Origin: JBCCZC01 sp039188505
GTDB lineage: Bacteria; Pseudomonadota; Gammaproteobacteria; Xanthomonadales; SZUA-38
NCBI GenBank assembly: GCA_039188505.1
Contig: JBCCZC010000138.1
Coordinates: 1-12,928 of the forward strand
Direction of reading: 5' to 3'
DNA: 12,928 nt
The notes under the pieces were generated by a model. The model did no database searches. It saw nothing but the letters and a program-made list of their open reading frames with translations, and had not been told where the DNA came from. The translations under genes were made by a program, and so were the position numbers. Numbering within the stretch: position 1 is the first letter of the stretch; each line of letters starts with the position of its first letter. Below are positions 8,201 to 12,928 of this stretch, one piece after another.

Positions 8201-8640
8201 CCGCGACGCCGGCTCCCGTGCCGTCGCTGCCGCCGCTGGTCTGGAATGCGGATCTTGCCGCCGTTGCCAACGCCTGGGCGGATGGCTGCCAGTTCGGCTT
8301 CAACGGCAACCGGAGCCTTGACTACGCAGCCCGCAATGGCGGCGCCGTCGCCGTCGGCGAGACGATCTTCGCAAGCTCAGCGGCGCTCGCCGATGTGGAC
8401 GCCGTCAGTCAGGCCATCCTGGCCTGGCGCGGCGAGGCCTCTGACTACGACTACAACAGCGATTCGTGCACCGCCGGTGCGACGTGCGGCGCCTACACGC
8501 AGCTCGTGTGGCGAGACACGACGGCGGTGGGCTGCGCCGTGGCGTCGTGTCCGGGCATCATCTCCGGCGGAATCACCGGCACCTTCGTGGTCTGCAATTT
8601 CGCACCGGGAGGCAACGTCGCCGGCCAGCAGCCCTACTAG
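5293..8640 (+). CDS. Secreted FG-GAP propeller / four-repeat / DUF11 / CAP-domain protein
   Basis: The 1115-residue protein starts with a signal peptide (residues 1 to about 26, ending AKAATA before DD). Residues about 37-471 hold seven FG-GAP-type blades, each opening with an LK motif (K46, K110, K173, K237, K300, K363, K418; spacing about 55-64). Typical blade motifs are DQFG and GAPGEDGDG, with acidic loops that may bind calcium. Seven blades suit a closed propeller. Residues about 473-808 are four 85-residue repeats, each with a C-X20-C pair. A DUF11 domain (about 812-936, starting AADLVITKTDG) follows. The C-terminus is a CAP/SCP domain (about 950-1115) with GETIF, the YTQLVW signature and CNFAPGGNVAGQQPY. 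CAP histidines are replaced by F1003 and A1067. It should act outside the cell or on its surface, in adhesion or binding. The upstream GGATGG, seven bases from the ATG, is a modest ribosome-binding site. Confidence 0.93.
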   Translation: MAATTRTLRNIALVLVAGVVAKAATADDFEPAPKAGGALFPIAFLKAENAGPGDQFGLELAMDGDFAVVGAPAEDGNGSSPADDSANRAGAAYVLRRGADGQWQQEAYLKATVADANDAFGSAVAISGTRVVIGVPGDDSSVSPADNRVPASGAAYVFERAGDGTWAMTAFLKASNRDADDRFGAAVAISGNTILVGAPGEDGDGLSQDDDSRGDSGAAYTFERKGDGQWNQTDYLKADTVGIGDRFGSSAALEGDQALLGAPDEDSRDVPIDNRDFQSGAAYVFVRGRSDSWSQTAILKAENSDPEDNFGASVALSGTTAAIGAPGEDGDGTGPNDDSETAAGAVYVFSTTRDTWVQSAYLKASNAGAGDQFGQTVDVEGDRLIAGAAAEDSLVTSSGAAYAFARSGSSWSETDLLKHVDPGDRDEFGIAVAVSAGRLGVGVFSDDASATGGPFDNTVSTSGAAFVFEPGYSIGGTIVGLEGIRLQISINGEIEIIAAAPAGPFAFDTELPDGATYDVEVAGQPVSPAQTCVVTNGQGTINGSDVNDVLITCTTPTYTVGGSVAGLEGAGLVLQNNGGDDLAINGDGSFTFPTVAGEGAAYAVTILTQPQGPLQACTVGNGAGTIAQADITDVQITCITRSFRIGGTASGLQGGGLVLNNNAIDPLHVNEDGPFQFSLSVPDGDSYDVIVTNQPEDPPQTCTVTNGSGVVAGAEVTDISVNCDPGQVSLGGTVVGLQGSGLVLRNGGGDPLSIGFNGPFVFPSTLSVGDSYAVTVTAQPQLPTQTCTVENGVGTTGSVNVADILVTCVTQAADLVITKTDGVNQAPTGSLLTYTITATNLGPSDVAGARVTDVLPPGLMDATWTCVPDPGAACEPAGVGDIDLLVDLPAGTSIVISLQAVIGTGVSLLRNEANVRVPTGFQEVNLADNRDSDITYSGYVFGGGAGSFEPDSVGPLRDAALNRINSARLAATPAPVPSLPPLVWNADLAAVANAWADGCQFGFNGNRSLDYAARNGGAVAVGETIFASSAALADVDAVSQAILAWRGEASDYDYNSDSCTAGATCGAYTQLVWRDTTAVGCAVASCPGIISGGITGTFVVCNFAPGGNVAGQQPY
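6709..7716 (+). repeat. Four tandem 255-base coding repeats (85 residues each, C-X20-C)
   Basis: Within the secreted protein, the second cysteine of each repeat falls at residues 553, 638, 723 and 808, exactly 85 apart. The first cysteine is always 21 positions earlier (532, 617, 702, 787). Each copy opens with a GG motif such as YTVGGSVAGL and contains GLVL (not in copy 1), a Q-P turn, QTC or QAC, an NGxG motif (NGQG, NGAG, NGSG, NGVG) and a closing ITC, VNC or VTC. The fold is probably Ig-like or carbohydrate-module-like with one disulfide per copy. Repeats of this style occur in other proteobacterial surface proteins; the exact spacing is read directly here. Confidence 0.85.
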
Positions 8641-8648
8641 TTCTTCGT

Positions 8649-8677
8649 CCGAGAACGGCCAAGCACGGCCGTTCCGG
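8649..8677 (+). terminator. Strong hairpin after the 1115-residue gene (first of two)
   Basis: The arms GAACGGCC (8653-8660) and GGCCGTTC (8667-8674) pair perfectly around a six-base loop. With one bulged A the stem extends by three more pairs (CCG/CGG). It begins nine bases after the TAG stop. No T-run follows, so termination may need Rho, or the hairpin may protect the 3' end of the transcript. Confidence 0.55.
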
Positions 8678-8682
8678 ACCCG

Positions 8683-8712
8683 GGAATCCGAGGGCCATGG
8701 TCCTCGGATTCC
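8683..8712. terminator. Second strong hairpin after the 1115-residue gene
   Basis: An eleven-base perfect stem pairs GGAATCCGAGG (8683-8693) with CCTCGGATTCC (8702-8712) around the eight-base loop GCCATGGT, which is itself nearly self-complementary. It follows the first hairpin by six bases. A tandem pair like this points to a transcript boundary between the secreted protein and the M16 protease. It lacks a T-run on either strand. Confidence 0.6.
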
Positions 8713-8898
8713 GGGCGCGGTCAGCTGCTTGCGGCCGGGGGTCCGCCCTGCGCCGCGCCGGCCCGTCGGGGGCCAGGGCCGGAGCCGTCGGCAGCGTCGC
8801 GGATGGCGCCGATCAGCAAGCTGACAGCGCTCCCAAGCCACCGGGGCACCGGCTGCAATCCCAGCATTCGCGTGGCAGAATCGCGCGTCCTCAGGTGC

Positions 8899-8905
8899 AA
8901 AGGAG
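8899..8905 (+). promoter_or_regulatory. Ribosome-binding site that fixes a GTG start
   Basis: AAAGGAG is a near-perfect Shine-Dalgarno. It is directly followed by a TTG at 8906, which is too close to serve as a start, and then by GTG at 8912 with a six-base spacer. This supports the GTG as the start of the M16 protease gene. A weak CAGAAT at about 8876 could be part of its promoter, but no convincing -35 accompanies it. Confidence 0.8.
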
Positions 8906-8911
8906 TTGCCC

Positions 8912-11659
8912 GTGAAGATCGCTCAATTTCCAAGATCCATGCTCGTCTTTCTCTGCCTGTCGATTGCTTCGCAGGCCTCGGCTTTCCCGGACGGCGTCAC
9001 CCAGGGCGCGAGCGTCGAGGGCATCACCGAATATCAGCTCGACAACGGGCTGCGGGTCGTCCTGTTTCCCGAGCCCGGCGCCGAGCAGATCACGGTAAAC
9101 ATCACCTATTTCGTTGGCTCGCGGCATGAGGGTTATGGCGAAACCGGTATGGCGCACCTGCTGGAGCACCTGGTCTTCAAGGGTTCCACCAATCACCCGG
9201 ATATCTCGAAGGAGCTGACCGATCGCGGGGCGCGCCCCAACGGCACGACCTGGACCGACCGCACCAACTACTTCGAGACGCTCAAGGCGACGGACGATAA
9301 CCTGGCCTGGGCCATCGGCCTTGAGGCCGATCGCATGGTGAACAGCTTCATTTCCGCGGACGACCTGGAATCGGAGATGACGGTGGTTCGCAACGAGTGG
9401 GAAAGCGGTGAGAACCAGCCGTTCTCGGTGCTCCTGAAGCGCGTTACGGGCACCGCCTTCCATTGGCACAACTACGGCAAGTCCACGATCGGCGCCCGCG
9501 CGGACGTCGAGAACGTGCCGATCGAGCGGCTGCAGGCCTTCTATCGGAAGTACTACCAGCCGGACAACGCGATGCTGGTGGTCGCTGGCCGATTCGAGGA
9601 AGAGCGCGCTCTCGAACTCATCGCCCAGAAGTTCGGCGCCATTCCTCGGCCGGACCGGACCGGGGCCAACCAGATCTTCCCGACCTACACCCGTGAACCG
9701 ACCCAGGACGGGCTGCGGGAGGTGACGCTGAGACGGACCGGCGACACCCAGATCCTGATGGGGCTCTGGCATGTACCACCCGGACCCCACGAGGATTTTC
9801 CGGCCATCGAGGTTCTGACTCGGGTGCTCACGCGGGAACCCGCCGGGCGCCTCTACAAGGCCCTTGTCGAGACCGGCAAGGCCGCTTCGGTCAGCGCGTT
9901 CTCATTCCGCTTCCGCGAACCGGGCATGCTCCTCATCAATGCGATGGCGCGGCAGGACGTGGACCTGGCGGAGACGCGGGCCGCGATGCTGGCGAGCCTC
10001 GAAGATCTGCGCAGCAACCCGGTGACTGACGAAGAGGTGGAGCGGGCCAAGCGGGAGATCTCCAAGTTCCTCGAACAGCAGTTCCTCGACACCGAGTCCT
10101 TCGCGCGCGGCTTGAGCGAGTGGGCGGCCAACGGTGACTGGCGCCTCTATTTCGTGCATCGGGACCGCATCGGCGAAGTGACGGCAGCCGACGTGGCGCG
10201 CGCCGTTGACCGCTATCTGATGGAATCGAACCTGACGATCGGGCAGTTCATACCGACCGAGGAGACGCCCCGTCGCGCGGAGATTCCGGACGTGCCCGAC
10301 GTGGCCGCGCTGGTCGCCGACTACAAGGGTCGTGAAGCCGTGCAGCAGGCCGAGGTCTTCGATCCCGATCCGGCCAACGTTGATGCGCGAACGGAGCGGA
10401 CCGACCTGAACACCGGTTTCCGTGTCGCCCTGCTGCCCAAGCAGACCCGCGGCGGCTCGGTCCACGTGGACTTCTCCATGCGCTTCGGCAGCGAGGAGGC
10501 GCTGACCGGTCGGGCGGCGGACGGGGCGCTGGTTGCTGACATGCTGCTGCGCGGGACGACGGAGCGGGACCGTCAGGCCATCCAGGATGAACTGGATCGG
10601 CTGGGGGCGACCATGAGTCTCAGCGGCGAAGCGGCCCTGCTTGCGGGGTCCATCGAAACGAAGAAGGAGCACCTCGCCGACACGCTCCGGCTGCTCGGCG
10701 AGATCCTGAAGAAGCCCGCTTTCGACGATAAGGAATGGAACCTGCTGAAGGAAGAGCGCTTGATGCGCTGGGAAAGCGTCCAGAAGGAGCCGATCTTCCG
10801 CGCAGGCATGGCCATGAGCCGCCACCTCAACCCCTGGCCCGAGAACCATCCAGATTATGTGCCGACCATCGCCGAGAGCATTGCGCGGCTCGATTCTGCG
10901 GAGCTTGAACGGGCCCAGGCGTTCTATCGCGAATTCGTGGGCGCATCGTCCGGTGGGCACATGGTTATCGTCGGGGACTTCGACTCCGACGAGATCCTGC
11001 CGCTCGTGGCGGACATCTTCGACGACTGGCAGCCCTCGGAGCCCTACGTCCGCTTCGCGCGTCCCTTCCGGGATGTCGGCGCCCTGAACCAGGTCATCGA
11101 GACGCCGGACAAGGCCAACGCTTTCCTGACCGCCGGCATGAATCTGAAGATCCGGGACGACGATCCGGATTATCCCGCCATGGTGCTGGCGAACTTCATG
11201 CTCGGTGGCGGCTTCATCTCCTCGCGGCTGGCCAATCGGATTCGTGAGGAGGAAGGCCTTTCGTACGGCGTCGGGTCAAGTTTCTCCGCGCACGGCATCG
11301 ATGAGCGCGGGTCCTTTGGCGGCTACGCCATCTTCTCCCCGGAGAACGGTGAGAAGGTCCGCATCGCGTTCCTCGAGGAACTGGAGCTGGCGCTCGAGGA
11401 AGGCTTCAGCGCAGACGAGGTCGAGGCCGCCAAGCGTGGGTATCTCGATGGCCAGCGCATCAATCGGACGCGGGATGACTGGCTGGCGTCCACGATCGAG
11501 AGGAACCTCTTCTACAACCGCACGATGACGCGTGCGACCGAGGTGGAGAACGCGATCGCCAGGCTCACCCCGGAGCAGATCCTCGCCGCCATGCGCCGCC
11601 ACATCGATATCGAGAAACTCAGCATCGTGATGGCTGGGGACTTCGGCGACGAGGACTGA
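8912..11659 (+). CDS. Exported two-domain M16 family zinc metallopeptidase
   Basis: From the GTG the product is 915 residues. A signal peptide (MKIAQFPRSMLVFLCLSIAS..QASA, about 1-24) sends it to the periplasm or beyond. The N-terminal M16 domain carries the inverted zinc motif HLLEH (H82, E85, H86) and the third ligand E162 in VRNEWE, 76 residues later, as in pitrilysin/insulinase relatives. The second M16 half (about residue 500 onward) has ALVAD at 539-543 where the zinc motif would be, so it is catalytically dead. It keeps the R772...Y785 pair in SSRLANRIREEEGLSYG, typical of the non-catalytic half. The protein should form a clam-shell chamber that degrades short unfolded peptides. The length matches fused PqqL-like or zinc protease proteins of about 900 residues. 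It is flanked by hairpins on both sides and is probably a single-gene transcript. The substrate is unknown. Confidence 0.95.
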   Translation: MKIAQFPRSMLVFLCLSIASQASAFPDGVTQGASVEGITEYQLDNGLRVVLFPEPGAEQITVNITYFVGSRHEGYGETGMAHLLEHLVFKGSTNHPDISKELTDRGARPNGTTWTDRTNYFETLKATDDNLAWAIGLEADRMVNSFISADDLESEMTVVRNEWESGENQPFSVLLKRVTGTAFHWHNYGKSTIGARADVENVPIERLQAFYRKYYQPDNAMLVVAGRFEEERALELIAQKFGAIPRPDRTGANQIFPTYTREPTQDGLREVTLRRTGDTQILMGLWHVPPGPHEDFPAIEVLTRVLTREPAGRLYKALVETGKAASVSAFSFRFREPGMLLINAMARQDVDLAETRAAMLASLEDLRSNPVTDEEVERAKREISKFLEQQFLDTESFARGLSEWAANGDWRLYFVHRDRIGEVTAADVARAVDRYLMESNLTIGQFIPTEETPRRAEIPDVPDVAALVADYKGREAVQQAEVFDPDPANVDARTERTDLNTGFRVALLPKQTRGGSVHVDFSMRFGSEEALTGRAADGALVADMLLRGTTERDRQAIQDELDRLGATMSLSGEAALLAGSIETKKEHLADTLRLLGEILKKPAFDDKEWNLLKEERLMRWESVQKEPIFRAGMAMSRHLNPWPENHPDYVPTIAESIARLDSAELERAQAFYREFVGASSGGHMVIVGDFDSDEILPLVADIFDDWQPSEPYVRFARPFRDVGALNQVIETPDKANAFLTAGMNLKIRDDDPDYPAMVLANFMLGGGFISSRLANRIREEEGLSYGVGSSFSAHGIDERGSFGGYAIFSPENGEKVRIAFLEELELALEEGFSADEVEAAKRGYLDGQRINRTRDDWLASTIERNLFYNRTMTRATEVENAIARLTPEQILAAMRRHIDIEKLSIVMAGDFGDED

Positions 11660-11702
11660 GTACGCACCGGCGGAGCGTGCGCCGGGGCCCGCATGCTGCA
11701 GT

Positions 11703-11737
11703 TCGGGCGGGGTCCCCTTCACCGGGGGCCCGCCCGA
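11703..11737 (+). terminator. GC-rich hairpin after the M16 protease gene
   Basis: The nine-base arms TCGGGCGGG (11703-11711) and CCCGCCCGA (11729-11737) pair perfectly. After one mismatch and a wobble pair, three more G-C pairs close the inside of the loop. It starts 43 bases after the TGA. No T-run follows. A terminator or transcript-end stabiliser is the likely role. Confidence 0.5.
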
Positions 11738-11935
11738 CTCAACGCCCGCAGAGATCGTGGCGACCGGCCCTCGCAACTGGCCTTATTCCACCGACGCTGC
11801 CAGGAAGGAACGAGGCCGATTCCTCCGGACCGGCCGTCGACGCCATTGCCGCGCTTTGCGCATTTCCAGATCCTTGATCCCGACCAAGGGGGCCGTGTGC
11901 TTCCGGATTCGCGTCCGACTGGCGAAGGCGCAGCA

Positions 11936-12322
11936 TTGACCTGGACTTCCTTTAGCCACGTGATCCGCGGGAGGCAGCGGGCGGGGTTGCGGCGAACAGC
12001 AACGACGTTGATCGGATTGACCGTGGCAGGTGCCGCACTCTGCGGGTCGAGCTGGGACCTGCAGGAGGCTTCAGGGACCGAGTCCGCACCGTCGGTGTCG
12101 TCGGGTCTCCGGATTTTTTCGTCACCGTCGGCAATGCGGGGCAGATCGTCCACCTCGTCGGCGGCGCTCGCGGCGAACGCCAGCTTCATCTGCCGCCCGC
12201 GTTTCCGCGTCGCGGACGTCCCCAATCGCGACGACTTCAGCAACCGGGTTCGGGCAGGTGGCATCGCCGATGCGGACTTCTTCGACAACGTCGACGAGGT
12301 CAGGCGCGCGATCCCGAGTTGA
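11936..12322 (+). CDS. Uncertain gene, possible exported protein, reading frame probably damaged
   Basis: A plus-strand frame is open from TTG at 11936 (GAAGG seven bases before) or GTG at 11960 to the TGA at 12320-12322. It begins like a signal peptide: basic RGRQRAGLRR, then hydrophobic TATTLIGLTVAGAALCG. Its end (12190-12322, RFRVADVPNRDDFSNR onward) has the GC pattern of real coding sequence, about 68/44/83 percent at codon positions 1/2/3 by hand count. The middle does not: positions about 12070-12190 count about 47/76/82 in this frame, and the coding-like pattern moves to the next frame, which reads DFFVTVGNAGQIVHLVGG. A T6 run at 12114-12119 lies at that switch. This may be a degenerate gene with two compensating shifts, or a chance frame. 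I do not recognise the protein. Confidence 0.35.
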   Translation: MTWTSFSHVIRGRQRAGLRRTATTLIGLTVAGAALCGSSWDLQEASGTESAPSVSSGLRIFSSPSAMRGRSSTSSAALAANASFICRPRFRVADVPNRDDFSNRVRAGGIADADFFDNVDEVRRAIPS

Positions 12323-12406
12323 TCTCGAGCCGCGTGTCGCCACTGGGCTCGTCGAGACCGGCGATGTTCCGTGGACGCTTCGTTTGCGACCGTAATCGGT
12401 ATGTGT

Positions 12407-12769
12407 ATGAGGCAAACACTCGCCGGGCGGATGGCGCCCGTGCTCATCACCTTGATGCTCCTGGCCGGCTGCGCAGAACCCGAGCCGGTCGCGATCGAGC
12501 TGGGGACGCTCGTGCTCTTCGAGACCCGGTTCGACGGCCAGGTCATCGAGGCCACAGGCACGCTCCGAACCCACGATGCGCCGCGCCACTACTGGATCGA
12601 GGACGCCGAGCTCAACCGGGTTGCCCTCGTGGTCGATGACGATCTGGCTCCTCGCGTCGGCGAGCGCCTGACGGTGGCAGGCACCTTCCGCTTCGACCGG
12701 ACCGCGGGCCGGCGCATCGAGGTCAGCGGGCTCTCACCCGCCCCGTCTGCCGGGGCGGGCATGGAGTGA
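12407..12769 (+). CDS. Small OB-fold-like lipoprotein
   Basis: From the ATG at 12407 the product is 120 residues (an ATG at 12401 would add two). A basic N-terminus is followed by a hydrophobic helix and the lipobox LLAGC, so the mature protein starts at the cysteine and should be lipid-anchored. The residue after it is A, which by the +2 rule suggests the outer membrane. The body is a run of beta strands: GQVIEATGTLRTHDAPRHYW, LNRVALVVDDD, GERLTVAGTFRFDR and RRIEVSGLSP. This resembles small periplasmic OB-fold proteins in which a short barrel binds a ligand. The family is not firmly recognised. No clear Shine-Dalgarno precedes either ATG. The last codons lie inside a strong hairpin, and the gene converges on the partial gene to the right. 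Confidence 0.78.
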   Translation: MRQTLAGRMAPVLITLMLLAGCAEPEPVAIELGTLVLFETRFDGQVIEATGTLRTHDAPRHYWIEDAELNRVALVVDDDLAPRVGERLTVAGTFRFDRTAGRRIEVSGLSPAPSAGAGME

Positions 12770-12790
12770 AGGCGCGCGCTGGTCGCGCGC
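12737..12790. terminator. Two hairpins at the convergent 3' ends
   Basis: A nine-base perfect stem, CCCGCCCCG (12737-12745) with CGGGGCGGG (12751-12759) around a five-base loop, overlaps the last codons of the lipoprotein gene. A second hairpin pairs GCGCGC (12774-12779) with GCGCGC (12785-12790), loop five bases, between the two convergent stops. Neither has a T-run. Lying between a plus-strand and a minus-strand gene end, the pair could serve transcripts from both sides. Confidence 0.5.
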
Positions 12791-12802
12791 TCGAGTCAGC
12801 GT

Positions 12803-12928
12803 CTACTGCGCGTTTCGCAGCGCTTCGCAGAGCCCGGCACCGCCGACCAGGATTCTGTCCTCGAACAGGCTCCCGGAGAACGAGTCGCCGTCGTCGAATT
12901 CGTAGCGCATCCGCAGGTCCTGGCAGTC
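12803..12928 (-). CDS. C-terminal end of a minus-strand gene cut by the right edge
   Basis: The minus-strand frame is open from the window edge to the TAG at 12803-12805 and gives the last 41 residues of a protein. It reads YEFDDGDSFSGSLFEDRILV and ends GGAGLCEALRNAQ. Third codon positions are mostly G or C, as in the other genes. The tail is acidic and has two cysteines (one near the cut, one near the end) that could form a disulfide if the protein is exported. No family can be named from this piece. It converges on the lipoprotein gene, with 33 bases between the stops. Confidence 0.7.
   Translation of the reverse strand, partial: DCQDLRMRYEFDDGDSFSGSLFEDRILVGGAGLCEALRNAQ

Noticed and set aside
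8906..8911. TTG at 8906 as the start of the M16 gene
   Set aside because: It touches the Shine-Dalgarno with no spacer; the GTG at 8912 has the proper six-base spacing and gives a clean signal peptide.
12114..12119. T6 run as the tail of an intrinsic terminator
   Set aside because: No stem can be formed directly before it; the preceding bases have no matching complementary arm.
12122..12589. Minus-strand gene opposite the lipoprotein
   Set aside because: It covers the lipoprotein gene, whose lipobox and strand pattern are convincing, and has no Shine-Dalgarno; for the 12190-12322 part the codon-position pattern favours the plus strand.
1..12928. CRISPR array, tRNA, rRNA, insertion sequence, integrase, attachment site or phage gene
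   Set aside because: Looked for on both strands; no short spaced direct repeats, cloverleaf, terminal inverted repeats or transposase-like frames were found by eye.

Overview
The window is about 12.9 kb of GC-rich bacterial DNA whose third codon positions are mostly G or C. Signal peptides, a lipobox and envelope-facing domains are common. Seven-bladed FG-GAP propellers, DUF11, CAP domains and two-domain M16 proteases of these types are typical of GC-rich Gammaproteobacteria such as the Lysobacterales/Wenzhouxiangella-like group. That placement is inferred from protein style only; there is no rRNA or other marker gene in the window.

Layout, left to right. A minus-strand gene may run off the left edge (start at 30). 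Next come a small two-helix membrane protein (99-641, minus) and a large hybrid TPR sensor histidine kinase (767-3097, minus) with no response regulator beside it. A 320-base non-coding stretch with two overlapping hairpins separates the kinase from a glyoxalase/bleomycin-resistance-like protein (3418-3795, plus). Converging on that gene is a minus-strand pair: a four-helix membrane protein (3834-4256) and, upstream of it, a beta-propeller-like gene (4272 to about 5294). The propeller reading frame is interrupted by one amber codon at 4905-4907.

Diverging from the broken gene is the centrepiece, a secreted modular protein of 1115 residues (5293-8640, plus). It carries a signal peptide, a seven-bladed FG-GAP propeller, four repeats locked to an exact 85-residue period with one C-X20-C pair each, a DUF11 domain, and a C-terminal CAP/SCP domain lacking both canonical histidines. 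Two strong hairpins follow it. Then comes a two-domain M16 zinc protease (8912-11659, plus, GTG start) with a complete HLLEH active site in its first half and a dead second half. A third strong hairpin follows that gene. An uncertain, possibly frame-damaged gene (11936-12322, plus) and a small OB-fold-like lipoprotein (12407-12769, plus) come next. The lipoprotein converges on the 3' end of a minus-strand gene that leaves the window on the right.

How the genes work together: the window looks like unrelated envelope and secretion genes rather than one pathway. The secreted CAP-propeller protein and the exported M16 protease are adjacent and co-oriented, but the hairpins between them argue for separate transcripts. 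I found no CRISPR array, tRNA, rRNA, transposase, integrase or phage gene. The most unusual items are the lysine next to the kinase's phospho-accepting histidine, the amber-interrupted propeller, and the domain order and missing histidines of the 1115-residue protein.
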